Shown here: piece after piece, positions 23,507-32,750 of the stretch
How positions within the stretch are numbered: position 1 is the first letter of the stretch
Layout of the letters: every line of letters starts with the position of its first letter
From: an uncultured Mycoplasmatota bacterium
GTDB lineage: Bacteria; Bacillota_I; Bacilli_A; RF39; UBA660
Assembly (NCBI GenBank): GCA_900554315.1
Contig: USGP01000005.1
Coordinates: 1 to 64,000, forward strand
Reading direction: 5' to 3'
Length of the DNA stretch: 64,000 nucleotides
Translations under genes and position numbers: made by a program
Notes under the pieces: model-generated
What the model was told of the DNA's origin: nothing
The model's input: the letters and a program-made list of their open reading frames with translations, nothing else
Database searches by the model: none

Positions 23507-24457
23507 ATGAATGATATTAGAATAGTTTTTATGGGAACTCCTGATTTTAGTGTTCCAGTTTTAGAAGGATTAATTGAACATTATCAAGTGGTAGGAGTTG
23601 TTTCTCAACCAGATCGTAGAGTTGGAAGAAAACAAGAAGTTGTTTTTACTCCTGTAAAAGAAGTTGCTGTTAAACATCATATTCCGGTTTTTCAACCAGA
23701 AAAGATTCGAAAAGATTATGATGATATTTTAGCATTACATCCAGATATTATTATTACTTGTGCTTATGGTCAGATTATTCCTAAAGCTATTTTAGATTAT
23801 CCTAAATATGGATGTATTAATGTTCATGCTTCTTTACTTCCTAAATTAAGAGGTGGAGCTCCATTACATCATTGTATTATAGATGGATATGATAAGACTG
23901 GTGTTACTATTATGTATATGGATGAAGCTATGGATAGTGGAGATATTATTTCTCAAAAGGAGACTCCTATTACTGATCAAGACACTATGGAGAGTATTCA
24001 TGATAGACTTCGTGTTATGGGAAGAGATTTATTATTAGAAACATTGCCATCTATTTTGAATGGTACTGCTACTCGAATGAAACAAAATGAAGACGAAGTT
24101 ACTTATGCTTACAATATTAAAAGAGAAGAGGAATATTTAGACTTTACTAAGACAAGTAGAGAATTATTTAATCAAATCCGTGGACTTTCTCCTATTCCTG
24201 GTAGTTCTTGTACTATAGGAGATAAAGATTTTAAAGTTTACATGGCAAGAATAGAAAAGGTAGATACCAGTAAAAAGATACCAGGGGAAGTTTTACATAT
24301 ATATAAAGATGGTATTGGTATCGCGACAAAAGATTATGAAATTGTTCTTACGGATATTAAACCATCAGGAAAAAGAAGGATGCTTGCTAGTAGTTACGTT
24401 AACGGTATTCATAAAGAAGATTTTATTGGGAAGGTAGCTTATGGATGGAAAGAATAA
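23507..24457 (+). CDS. fmt: Methionyl-tRNA formyltransferase
   Basis: Formylates Met-tRNA for translation initiation. The N-terminal Rossmann domain begins IRIVFMGTPDFSVPVLEGL. The formyl-transfer core has INVHASLLPKLRGGAPLHHCII and MDSGDI, and the C-terminal OB-like domain ends the 316 residues. The start at 23507 has AGAGGTGAT 5 nt upstream; GTG at 23498 is in frame but inside that site. The last 17 nt overlap the next gene. Def, its usual neighbour, is not in the window. Confidence 0.95.
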   Translation: MNDIRIVFMGTPDFSVPVLEGLIEHYQVVGVVSQPDRRVGRKQEVVFTPVKEVAVKHHIPVFQPEKIRKDYDDILALHPDIIITCAYGQIIPKAILDYPKYGCINVHASLLPKLRGGAPLHHCIIDGYDKTGVTIMYMDEAMDSGDIISQKETPITDQDTMESIHDRLRVMGRDLLLETLPSILNGTATRMKQNEDEVTYAYNIKREEEYLDFTKTSRELFNQIRGLSPIPGSSCTIGDKDFKVYMARIEKVDTSKKIPGEVLHIYKDGIGIATKDYEIVLTDIKPSGKRRMLASSYVNGIHKEDFIGKVAYGWKE

Positions 24458-25154
24458 AGTAGATTCTGAACAAATTATGAATTTTTTAAAAACTCCTAGA
24501 GGAAAAGCTGTTCTTTTCTTTGGAATTTATTTGATTTTTTTTCTTATTTTAGGAGTTGCTGCTCATGCAAATGGTCAGGGAGATGTTATTGGTAGTACAG
24601 ATTTAAAGTTAGATTCTCCATCTTATAATATTTCATCTATTCAAAAAGGTAACTTTGAGTTTTCTTATCAATATAATATCGATGGGGTAGTTACTACTTA
24701 TAGTGGAACAAAAAATGATAATAAATCTTTATTTAGTGATGGTGTAACTCAATATTTTCAAAACGATGATTTATATATGAGGAATCAAGATGGTGTTTGG
24801 GTAAAATGTGATAATCCTTATCCATTATCTGCTTTAGTAGAATATTCTACAATTACTAAAATTTTAAATCAAGCTACTTATGTTTCTAAAACAGAATTAG
24901 CAACAGGAGAAAAAACTTTAAGTTATCAAGTTACATCTACTACTTTAGTAAAAATATTAGAAGGATTGGATGTTGATTTAGATGATCCTGTTAATACTAT
25001 AGAGTTGACATTGAATAAAGGTGGAGAAGTTGTTGGAATTTCTTATGATGTCAGTAGTTATGCTAAATATAGGGGACTTGCTATGAATCAATATCAAATT
25101 ACTTTAACATACTCTAATTTTGGAAAAGTAGAAGAGATTGAAAATCCAGTTTAA
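24441..25154 (+). CDS. Signal-anchored extracellular protein, unknown
   Basis: A 237-residue protein with one membrane segment near the N-terminus (about residues 20-42) and a soluble outer part rich in Ser, Thr, Asn and Tyr, with strand-like alternation (FEFSYQYNIDGVVTTYSG, LSYQVTSTTLVKIL). No motif recognised. It overlaps fmt by 17 nt, so translation is coupled, and ends at a terminator. It takes the position held by rsmB in Bacillus. Confidence 0.65.
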   Translation: MDGKNKVDSEQIMNFLKTPRGKAVLFFGIYLIFFLILGVAAHANGQGDVIGSTDLKLDSPSYNISSIQKGNFEFSYQYNIDGVVTTYSGTKNDNKSLFSDGVTQYFQNDDLYMRNQDGVWVKCDNPYPLSALVEYSTITKILNQATYVSKTELATGEKTLSYQVTSTTLVKILEGLDVDLDDPVNTIELTLNKGGEVVGISYDVSSYAKYRGLAMNQYQITLTYSNFGKVEEIENPV

Positions 25155-25180
25155 AAGAAGACTTATTTGGTCTTCTTTTT
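25153..25180 (+). terminator. Rho-independent terminator
   Basis: AAGAAGAC (25155-25162) pairs with GTCTTCTT (25170-25177), with flanking A and T runs. Confidence 0.85.
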
Positions 25181-25235
25181 GTTATAGTGTTTTTTTACAG
25201 TAATTGTTGTATAATATAGATATTGGAGTGATTCG

Positions 25236-26255
25236 ATGAATATATATAATTTAACTAGAGAAAAACTAGAAGAATATTTTGTTAATCATGGTTCTAAGAA
25301 GTTTCATGCAGATCAATTGTTTTCGTGGTTATATGAAAAGAGAATTTCTTCTGTTTTAGAAATTACAGATATTAAAAAAGAAATGTTAGAACAATTATCT
25401 AAAGACTTTTCTTTTTCTAAATTGAGACTTATTACTGTAGAGAAAGATGTTGATGTTTGCAAATATTTATTTGAACTTGAGGATGGGGAACATATTGAAG
25501 CGGTTTTGATGAAGCATGATTATGGAAATAGTGTTTGTGTGTCTAGTCAAGTTGGTTGTAATATGGGGTGTAAGTTTTGTGAGTCTGGTAGAAGAAAGAA
25601 AGTTCGTAATTTAGAGACTTATGAAATGGTTACACAAATCCTTATGATAGAGGAAGATTTAGGTGAGAGAATTAGTCATGTTGTTGTAATGGGAATTGGG
25701 GAACCTTTTGATAATTATGATAATTTACTTGATTTTTTACGAATTATAAACCATCCTAAAGGACTTGCTATTGGTGCTCGTCATATTACAGTTTCTACTT
25801 GTGGAATTGTACCCAAAATATTAGAATTTAGTGATTTTCCACTTCAGATTAATTTAGCAATTAGTCTTCATGCACCTAATGATGAACTTAGAAATAAGAT
25901 TATGCCTATTAATAAAGCGTATCCTTTAAAAGAGTTGATTTCTGCTTTAGAAGTGTATTTAAAAAAGACGAATCGTCGTATTACTTTTGAGTATATTATG
26001 TTAGCTGGTGTTAATGATAGTGTTGAATGTGCTAAAGAATTAGTGGATTTAGTAGGTCATCTAAACTGTTATGTTAATTTAATTCCTTATAATGAGACAA
26101 ATAATTTGGAATTTAAGAGAAGTAATACTGTTCAAATTATGAAGTTTTATGATATACTTAAGAAGAATAGGCTTGGTGTCACAATCAGGAGAGAATTTGG
26201 TAGCAAAATTAGTGCTGCTTGTGGACAACTTAGAAGTAAGAAGGAGGAGTTATGA
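25236..26255 (+). CDS. rlmN: Dual-specificity rRNA/tRNA adenine-C2 methyltransferase RlmN
   Basis: A radical-SAM enzyme that methylates C2 of A2503 in 23S rRNA and A37 in some tRNAs. The cluster motif is CNMGCKFC (about residues 106-113), preceded by CVSSQVG, and the second catalytic Cys is in SAACGQL at the end. The segment after the cluster (ESGRRKKVRNL) departs from the usual AST/G-rich version but keeps the RNL. 339 residues. A TATAAT (25210-25215) lies upstream of the start. The stop overlaps prpC by 4 nt. Confidence 0.95.
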   Translation: MNIYNLTREKLEEYFVNHGSKKFHADQLFSWLYEKRISSVLEITDIKKEMLEQLSKDFSFSKLRLITVEKDVDVCKYLFELEDGEHIEAVLMKHDYGNSVCVSSQVGCNMGCKFCESGRRKKVRNLETYEMVTQILMIEEDLGERISHVVVMGIGEPFDNYDNLLDFLRIINHPKGLAIGARHITVSTCGIVPKILEFSDFPLQINLAISLHAPNDELRNKIMPINKAYPLKELISALEVYLKKTNRRITFEYIMLAGVNDSVECAKELVDLVGHLNCYVNLIPYNETNNLEFKRSNTVQIMKFYDILKKNRLGVTIRREFGSKISAACGQLRSKKEEL

Positions 26256-26995
26256 AATCTTTTTATTTAACAGATGCTGGAAAAGTTCGTAGTCATAATG
26301 AAGATAGCGTAATTATTGTTAAAAATCAAAATGATGACTACTTAATGGCTATTGCAGATGGAATGGGGGGACATTCTGCTGGAGAAGTTGCTAGTTCTAT
26401 TGCGATAGGTTATTTAGGAAAGTATTTTAAAGAAACGTTTTTAAATATGAGCAAAGTAGATGCTGTTAATTGGATTCGAGATGCATTTAGTGAGATTAAT
26501 ACGCTTATTTTTCAACATGAGAAAACACATCCTGAGAGTAAAGGAATGGGTACTACTTTAGTACTTGCTATTTTGACAAAAGATTATTTATTATTTGGTA
26601 ATGTAGGAGATTCTAGTGGCTTCGTTATGAAAGATGATAAACTTCATAAGGTTACCTATGATCATACCTTAGTTAATTTGTTAGTTAGTGCGGGTGAACT
26701 TACCAAAGAAGAAGCTAGTGTTCACCCTAAAAAGAATGTACTTATGAAGGCACTTGGTGCTGCTACTTCTGTAGAAGTTGATATTTTTGATTGTGATATG
26801 GATATTACGGAAATTCTTCTTTCTAGTGATGGGCTTACTAATATGTTAGATAAAGATCAAATAGAAAAAGTATTACTTAGTGATTTAGATGTAGAAGATA
26901 AAGTAATTCGATTAATACAGAAAGCGAATAATCGTGGGGGTACAGATAATATTTCGGTTGCTTATTTAGTTCGTGATGAGGAAGGTGACGAATGA
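26252..26995 (+). CDS. prpC: PP2C-family serine/threonine phosphatase
   Basis: A 247-residue manganese-dependent phosphatase that counteracts PrkC. The PP2C motifs are in place: DAGKVRSHNEDSV at the start, AIADGMGGHSAGEVAS with the metal-binding Asp-Gly, GTTLVLAIL, GNVGDSSGFV, SSDGLTNML and GGTDNISVAYL. It overlaps rlmN (ATGA) and prkC by 4 nt each, so the phosphatase and kinase are made together. Confidence 0.96.
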   Translation: MKSFYLTDAGKVRSHNEDSVIIVKNQNDDYLMAIADGMGGHSAGEVASSIAIGYLGKYFKETFLNMSKVDAVNWIRDAFSEINTLIFQHEKTHPESKGMGTTLVLAILTKDYLLFGNVGDSSGFVMKDDKLHKVTYDHTLVNLLVSAGELTKEEASVHPKKNVLMKALGAATSVEVDIFDCDMDITEILLSSDGLTNMLDKDQIEKVLLSDLDVEDKVIRLIQKANNRGGTDNISVAYLVRDEEGDE

Positions 26996-28791
26996 TGATT
27001 ACAAAGGGGCAAAAGATAAATGATCGTTACGAGATTATTCGTTCTATTGGTGAAGGTGGTATGGCCAATGTTTATCTTGGCTATGATACAATACTAGATC
27101 GTAATGTTGCTATTAAGATTTTGCGTGGGGATTTGTCTACAGATGAAAAGTTTGTTAGACGTTTTCAACGTGAGGCGTTGTCGGCTTCTAGTTTGGCTCA
27201 TCCTAATATTGTTGAGATGTATGATGTAGGGGAAGATAATGGAATTTATTATATTGTTATGGAGTATGTTGAAGGTAAAACGTTAAAGCAATTACTTAAG
27301 AAACGTGGTAGTTTGACTTTATCTGAAGCTATTGACATTATGTTGCAACTTACTGATGGTATGGCTCATGCTCATGATTCTTATATTATTCATAGAGATT
27401 TGAAACCTCAAAATATTATGATTAAGGATGATGGACAAATCAAGATAACAGATTTTGGTATTGCTATGGCTTTAAATGCTACCCAACTTACACAGACTAA
27501 TTCTGTAATGGGGTCTGTTCATTATTTACCACCAGAACAAGCTAGTGGAAAGGGTTCTACCATTAAAAGTGATATTTATTCTATGGGAATTATTTTTTAT
27601 GAACTACTTACTGGTAGTTTACCATTTAAAGGAGATAATGCTGTAGAGATTGCTTTAAAGCACATGAGAGACCCACTTCCTAGTGTTAGAGAGGATAATC
27701 CATCTATTCCACAAAGCATTGAAAATATTATTATGAAAGCGACCGCTAAGAATCCTAAGAATCGATATGATGATGCTAGACAAATGCATGAGGATTTATT
27801 AACGGCATTGGATGATGATCGTATTAATGAACCTCCATATAAATATCCATATCCTGAACATGAAAATGATAATACTAAGAATTTGAAAAAAATTGAGGAT
27901 TTGGAGAAAAATGAGGATGATGATGAAGATCCTATTGCTACTAAGATAGAGGATAATGGGGATAAAAAACGTAAAAAAATTATTATTATTTTAGCTGTTG
28001 TTTTTGCTGTTTTAGTTTTAGGTATTATTACTGTTGCCTTTATAATTCCAGCAGTAACAGCTAATAAAAATGTTGTTGTTCCTGATTGTCAAGGAATGAC
28101 GGTTAATAAGTGTGAAAGAAAATTACAAGATGCTGGATTAGAAGTTAGAACTAAAATTAAAGAAGTTGCTTCTGAAAAAGTGAAGAAAGGTAGAGTTGTA
28201 AAAACAGATCCTGCTAAAGGCAGAAGTATTAAAGAAGGTACTATGGTTACTATTTATCGTTCTACTGGAGAAGAAACTTTTGAGATTGAAGATTATACCG
28301 GACAGAACTTTATTGAAGTTCAAACAATTTTAGAAACTCAATATGGATTAGATGTTAGTGTTGAAAAACGTGATGTGGATGCTAGTGATAGAGAATATGA
28401 TGAACAAGAAATTATTGGTCAATCTTTAGCTGCTGGTAGTGAGGTTAAAGAAGGAGATTCTATTATTTTATATATTCCAAATATTGTGGAAGTCTTCCCT
28501 AGTATGGTAGATGAAGGATGGAGTTTAGCTGATGCAGAAGCTTTCTGTGATAAATACGGATTAACAATTCAAGTAAAATATCAAGAAACGACTGGTTATG
28601 ACGAAGGGAAAATTATAGATCAATCTAGAGCTGCAGGAAGTCCTATTGTTAAAGGACAAACTCTTACTGTAACGATTGCTCAAAAACCAAAAGAACAATC
28701 TAAACCATCTACACCTTCTACAGATGATACTGAAGAGGATGAGGAGGGTTCTTCTACTACAACACCTACTACACCAACAACGACACGATAG
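26992..28791 (+). CDS. prkC: Serine/threonine protein kinase with PASTA repeats
   Basis: A 599-residue membrane kinase of the PrkC/PknB type. The cytoplasmic kinase domain (about residues 8-270) has the Gly-rich loop IGEGGMANVYLG, catalytic HRDLKPQN and DFGIA. One membrane segment (about 329-352) follows, then three PASTA repeats (about 357-565) that sense muropeptides or lipid II, and a Ser/Thr/Glu-rich tail. In Bacillus the kinase drives spore germination and controls wall metabolism, which suits the spore genes seen nearby. Start ATG at 26992, with a second ATG directly after it; GGTGACG upstream. Confidence 0.97.
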   Translation: MMITKGQKINDRYEIIRSIGEGGMANVYLGYDTILDRNVAIKILRGDLSTDEKFVRRFQREALSASSLAHPNIVEMYDVGEDNGIYYIVMEYVEGKTLKQLLKKRGSLTLSEAIDIMLQLTDGMAHAHDSYIIHRDLKPQNIMIKDDGQIKITDFGIAMALNATQLTQTNSVMGSVHYLPPEQASGKGSTIKSDIYSMGIIFYELLTGSLPFKGDNAVEIALKHMRDPLPSVREDNPSIPQSIENIIMKATAKNPKNRYDDARQMHEDLLTALDDDRINEPPYKYPYPEHENDNTKNLKKIEDLEKNEDDDEDPIATKIEDNGDKKRKKIIIILAVVFAVLVLGIITVAFIIPAVTANKNVVVPDCQGMTVNKCERKLQDAGLEVRTKIKEVASEKVKKGRVVKTDPAKGRSIKEGTMVTIYRSTGEETFEIEDYTGQNFIEVQTILETQYGLDVSVEKRDVDASDREYDEQEIIGQSLAAGSEVKEGDSIILYIPNIVEVFPSMVDEGWSLADAEAFCDKYGLTIQVKYQETTGYDEGKIIDQSRAAGSPIVKGQTLTVTIAQKPKEQSKPSTPSTDDTEEDEEGSSTTTPTTPTTTR

Positions 28792-28800
28792 GGGGATTAT

Positions 28801-29640
28801 ATGAAAGGACAGATTGTAAAAATTCATAGTGATTTACATTATGTACAAGCAGATAATCAGGTTTATCCTTGTAAATGTAGAGGTGTGTTTCGTAAAGAAA
28901 AAATTCTTCCTTTAGTTGGAGACTATGTAGAATTTGATGATAAGAAAAAAGTGATTGAAAAAATTTTACCAAGGAAAAATGAATTTTATCGTCCTAAGGT
29001 TAGTAATATAGATCAAGCTTTTTTAATTACTAGTTTGGTCTCTCCTGATTTTTCTTTGAATTTATTAGACAAATTACTTGTTCTTATGGAGTTACATTCT
29101 GTTCGTCCTATTATATGTATTACAAAAAAAGATTTGGTTTCTAGTGATTTTTCAGAAATAAAAGAAATTTTATCTTATTATGAAAGTATTGGATATCAAG
29201 TTGTTTATAATACAGATTTGGATATCATTAAAAAATTATTAAAAGATAAGACAAGTGTTTTTACAGGACAAACTGGTGCTGGTAAAAGTACTTTGTTAAA
29301 TAAGTTGAATCCTAATTGGAATTTGGAAACTGGAGAGGTATCTATTGCTTTAGGACGTGGTAGACATACAACTAGAGTAGTTACTTTATATGAATTATTT
29401 GGTGGTAAAGTTATGGACACTCCTGGATTTTCAGCATTGGATTTCCATGGATATTCGAAAGAAGAGATTCGTGATGCTTTTGTAGAGTTCAAAAGATATC
29501 CATGTCCATTTAAGGATTGTTTGCATACGAAAGAAAAAGAATGTGAAGTAAAAAGAGCAGTTTCTTCTAATAATATAATGAAGAGTAGATATCAAAATTA
29601 TCTTAGTTTTATTGGAGAGGATGATTCTTATGAAAGTTAG
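28801..29640 (+). CDS. rsgA: Ribosome small subunit-dependent GTPase RsgA
   Basis: A circularly permuted GTPase involved in late 30S maturation. An OB fold comes first (about residues 1-65), then the permuted motifs in the order G4 (TKKD), G1 (GQTGAGKST), G3 (DTPG), and a C-terminal zinc site with Cys and His in CPFKDCLHTKEKEC. 279 residues. It follows prkC by 9 nt and overlaps rpe, as in Bacillus. Confidence 0.96.
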   Translation: MKGQIVKIHSDLHYVQADNQVYPCKCRGVFRKEKILPLVGDYVEFDDKKKVIEKILPRKNEFYRPKVSNIDQAFLITSLVSPDFSLNLLDKLLVLMELHSVRPIICITKKDLVSSDFSEIKEILSYYESIGYQVVYNTDLDIIKKLLKDKTSVFTGQTGAGKSTLLNKLNPNWNLETGEVSIALGRGRHTTRVVTLYELFGGKVMDTPGFSALDFHGYSKEEIRDAFVEFKRYPCPFKDCLHTKEKECEVKRAVSSNNIMKSRYQNYLSFIGEDDSYES

Positions 29641-30256
29641 TGCTTCTTTTTTAAGTAGTTCTAATATTCCTGTTGATTTAAAACGATTAAATGAAACTGA
29701 TGTTGATTATATTCATGTAGATGTTATGGATGGTAAGTTTGTCCCAAATAAGACAATGCCATTTAGTGAAATGAAAAATATTTATAAATATACAGATAAA
29801 CGATTAGATGTTCATTTAATGGTTGAAGATCCAAGTAAGTATATTCCTTTATATGCTGAATTAAATACTGAGTACATTACATTTCATGTGGAAACTATAG
29901 ATCATATTGAGGAAAATTTGGAATTAATAAAAAGTTTTGGTATTAAGTGTGGGTTAGCAATAAAACCTGATACTCCAGTAAAAAGCTTAGTCCCTTATTT
30001 ACCTCTTTTGGATTTAATTTTAGTTATGAGTGTTGAGCCTGGTCAAGGTGGACAAGAATTTATTCCTTTGTCAGAAGCTAAAATTATGGAAGCAAGGGCA
30101 TTAGTAGAATCTTACCATTCTAAGGCTTTGATTAATGTAGATGGCGGAGTTGATAATAAAACAAAGAAAATGTGTCAAGATTGTGATATATTGACATCTG
30201 GAAGTTATATTATAAAAGCAAAGTCTTTTCAAAATCAAATTGATAGTTTAAGATAA
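29630..30256 (+). CDS. rpe: Ribulose-phosphate 3-epimerase
   Basis: Interconverts ribulose 5-phosphate and xylulose 5-phosphate. The TIM-barrel metal residues are present: HVDVMDGKFVPN (His and Asp), HLMVEDP (His) and NVDGGV (Asp). The phosphate loop region MSVEPGQGGQEF is conserved. 208 residues. The start at 29630 overlaps the end of rsgA by 11 nt and follows GGAGAGGATGA. Confidence 0.93.
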   Translation: MKVSASFLSSSNIPVDLKRLNETDVDYIHVDVMDGKFVPNKTMPFSEMKNIYKYTDKRLDVHLMVEDPSKYIPLYAELNTEYITFHVETIDHIEENLELIKSFGIKCGLAIKPDTPVKSLVPYLPLLDLILVMSVEPGQGGQEFIPLSEAKIMEARALVESYHSKALINVDGGVDNKTKKMCQDCDILTSGSYIIKAKSFQNQIDSLR

Positions 30257-30276
30257 GAATAATTGGGGTGATAAAT

Positions 30277-31689
30277 ATGGATGAACAAAAGCCAGTTGTT
30301 AATACTGATAAAGATGTTGTTTCGTCAGAAGATGTTTTAGCAGTTATTAATGGTAATCAGGAGGTTTTACAACAACAGATGGAGAAGGCTAAGGAGCTTT
30401 CTGCACAAGATGCTTCTATGAATTCTTTGTCTATTGATCAACAAAAGAGATTGATGGATGAGCAAAAGAAAAAAGCAGAAGAGGAAGCACGCTTGGCTGC
30501 TGAAAGACAGAAAGCTGCGGAAGAAGAGGCTTATCAAAAATTATCTCCTAAAGAGAGGAGAAAGTATGATAAAGAAAAAGCTAAAAGAGCAAAAGAAGAA
30601 GCAAAACGTCAAAAGCAATTAGCACGTAAAGCTGGAAAAAATGTTGCGGTTGTTGCTAGGCCTGAACCAGCTCCGGTATCCACTTTGGCTACGACACCAG
30701 TCTCTAATAATATTACGGCAACAGCTGATGTAAGTGCTACTTCTCCTATGGCGTCTAATACCAATGCTTCTTCTACTAATGTTGCAGAAACCCCTTTGAC
30801 ATCTATAGGAAATACTAATTCAAGTGTTGCAGTAACACAATCAAATCCTGTTCAATCTGCTGCACCAGTATCTAACAATTCAACTCCAGTATCAACACCA
30901 ACAGCTACCTCCGGTTCTGCACAACCAGTGGTATCAGCTCCTAATGCAGTTTCTTCTACAACATCAGGAACTTCTAATTCTGGAGAAACTACACCAGTTG
31001 CTTCTAGTTCTCCAATAACTGCTGCAACTACTACAACTGTAGATAGTTCTGGTACTACTTCTGAAACTACTCCAGCACCTGATACTACATCTACTGATAC
31101 CAAAGAAGAAGGTAAAGGTGGAAAAAAGAGAAAGAAGAAAGAAAGTAATTTAAAATATTATTTAACTTTTATCTTTTTGGCTTTACTAATATGGATGATT
31201 GTTTTTTTACCGGATATTAGTAATTTTGTATCTAATTATTTACAGAAGAAACAACAAGAAGCTCAACCTGAAATTACTACTGGTAAGTTAGTTTGCGAAA
31301 TGAATACTAATGATGCTACATTAGATTATAATTATAAAGCTGTTTTTGATTTTGAGGATAGCTTAATGAAAAAATTAACTTATACTACGACTGTGAAAGG
31401 TGATCCAAGTTTGGATGCCGTTGCTTTGTCGGGAATGGATTCATCTTGTAATCTATTACAAACACATGTTCTTAATATGAATGGTGTTGAGGTTAATTGT
31501 GATTTACAAGAAGGTACTTTTGTTAATGAACAAATCTTAGATTATGAATTGATTAATCGTGAGGAGTTAACTACGGCTTATTTAGAAGCTGGTGGTACTT
31601 ATCCAGATTATCAATATAATCAGTATATTGATGAAATAGAAAAGCAAATGAATGCAAGTAATTATACTTGTAAGAAAGAAAGTAGTTGA
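30277..31689 (+). CDS. Membrane-anchored protein with coiled coil, Ser/Thr-rich linker and extracellular Cys domain
   Basis: A 470-residue protein. A charged, Ala/Glu/Lys-rich coiled coil (about residues 35-125) is followed by about 150 residues of almost pure Ser, Thr, Ala, Pro and Val, a Lys-rich stop, one membrane segment (about 292-312) and a 150-residue C-terminal domain. That domain (GKLVCEMN...GVEVNCDLQEG...LEAGGTYPDYQYN...YTCK) has four Cys and repeats in the next gene, so the two are tandem paralogues. With no signal peptide and an internal membrane helix, the C-terminal domain is probably outside. The start at 30277 follows GGGGTGATA. No function known. Confidence 0.65.
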   Translation: MDEQKPVVNTDKDVVSSEDVLAVINGNQEVLQQQMEKAKELSAQDASMNSLSIDQQKRLMDEQKKKAEEEARLAAERQKAAEEEAYQKLSPKERRKYDKEKAKRAKEEAKRQKQLARKAGKNVAVVARPEPAPVSTLATTPVSNNITATADVSATSPMASNTNASSTNVAETPLTSIGNTNSSVAVTQSNPVQSAAPVSNNSTPVSTPTATSGSAQPVVSAPNAVSSTTSGTSNSGETTPVASSSPITAATTTTVDSSGTTSETTPAPDTTSTDTKEEGKGGKKRKKKESNLKYYLTFIFLALLIWMIVFLPDISNFVSNYLQKKQQEAQPEITTGKLVCEMNTNDATLDYNYKAVFDFEDSLMKKLTYTTTVKGDPSLDAVALSGMDSSCNLLQTHVLNMNGVEVNCDLQEGTFVNEQILDYELINREELTTAYLEAGGTYPDYQYNQYIDEIEKQMNASNYTCKKESS

Positions 31690-31699
31690 GGTGATTAAA

Positions 31700-32653
31700 A
31701 TGAATTCAGAAAAAGATAATGTTGAATTATTAGGAAGTCCAACTACTACTAATGAGAATACTTCTTCAGTGGCAAATCCTTCTACTTCAACAGAAGTTTT
31801 AGGAGCACCAACAGGAGCTGGTACTAATCCTGTTGATTCTACTATCAATCAGACAGCTAGTACTTCTACAAATACAGTTTCTAATGAAGTGGCTAATTCT
31901 GCTGCGCCATCTCATATTTCACCGTTAGTTGCTAAACCTACTATTTCTGGTACGACAGCTAATTCTCCTAGAATTAATCCTTCTGATACGATGGCAAGTT
32001 ATACTTCTCATGCTCCACAGACTCCTTTGCATGTTGAAAAGACAAAAGATGAAATATCTAATAATGGTGGTAGTGTTGCTCCACCAATAAAGGTTGATGA
32101 TTCTACTACACAACCTAAAGGTAAACCTTTGAATCCTATTGTTTTGATTATTGTTTTTGTTATTATTTTAGGTACAGTAATTTTACTTCCATATTCTAAG
32201 GATTTATTTGGCAATATATTTTCTAATGATACCGCTACAGATGAAGAAAAAGTAACAAATGGTTCATTAGTTTGTACGTTAGAGAATACAGATGATGATA
32301 ATAATAGTTTCGAATATACAGAAACTTATACGTTTACTAATTCTGAAGTAGATACGTTAGAACATGAGGAGTTAATTCAAGGAGATGCTGATTTCTTGAA
32401 TGAAAGAAATGATAGATGTCAATTATTAAAACAAAATGCATCTTCTATTGAAGGGGTAGAGATTAACTGTGATTTGAATACTAGCAATATGGTAGAAACA
32501 CAAAAGTTTAATTTGGCCCGAGTAGATTTTGACCAACTTTCTACTGCTTTTATGGAAGCAGGAGGAGTTTATCCAAATGCTGAGGCTGGAGATTCTTATA
32601 CTGAAGTTCAACATTCTATGGAAATAGCTGGATATACTTGCGAGGTAAAATAA
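31700..32653 (+). CDS. Membrane-anchored protein, tandem paralogue of the preceding gene
   Basis: A 317-residue protein built like its neighbour but without the coiled coil: a Ser/Thr/Asn/Pro-rich N-terminal region (about 1-140), one membrane segment (about 147-167), then a C-terminal domain with the shared pattern GSLVCTLEN...GVEINCDLN...FMEAGGVYPN...GYTCE. The Cys positions match those of the preceding protein. The start at 31700 has GAGGTGATT just upstream, 10 nt after the previous stop, so the pair is an operon. Function unknown. Confidence 0.65.
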   Translation: MNSEKDNVELLGSPTTTNENTSSVANPSTSTEVLGAPTGAGTNPVDSTINQTASTSTNTVSNEVANSAAPSHISPLVAKPTISGTTANSPRINPSDTMASYTSHAPQTPLHVEKTKDEISNNGGSVAPPIKVDDSTTQPKGKPLNPIVLIIVFVIILGTVILLPYSKDLFGNIFSNDTATDEEKVTNGSLVCTLENTDDDNNSFEYTETYTFTNSEVDTLEHEELIQGDADFLNERNDRCQLLKQNASSIEGVEINCDLNTSNMVETQKFNLARVDFDQLSTAFMEAGGVYPNAEAGDSYTEVQHSMEIAGYTCEVK

Positions 32654-32699
32654 TTTACTGAGTTTACATTTTTTACAATTGGTAATTATTGTCAATGTA

Positions 32700-32728
32700 T
32701 TGTAAATTCTTTGTAAATATGATATATT
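32700..32728 (+). promoter_or_regulatory. Promoter with an overlapping WalR-like direct repeat
   Basis: TTGTAA (32700-32705), 17 nt, TATATT (32723-32728). Overlapping the -35 is TGTAAA (32701-32706), 5 nt, TGTAAA (32712-32717), a perfect match to the WalR (YycF) box TGTWAH-N5-TGTWAH. The downstream gene encodes a 3D-domain wall protein, like the WalR target yocH of Bacillus. Confidence 0.65.
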
Positions 32729-32750
32729 CATATTCACAAGGAGTTTTTTT

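Noticed and set aside
30852..31103. Val/Glu-rich open frame on the - strand opposite the Ser/Thr-rich linker
   Set aside because: It is the mirror of a low-complexity Thr/Ser/Pro coding stretch, has no ribosome binding site, and the + strand gene is complete with flanking domains.
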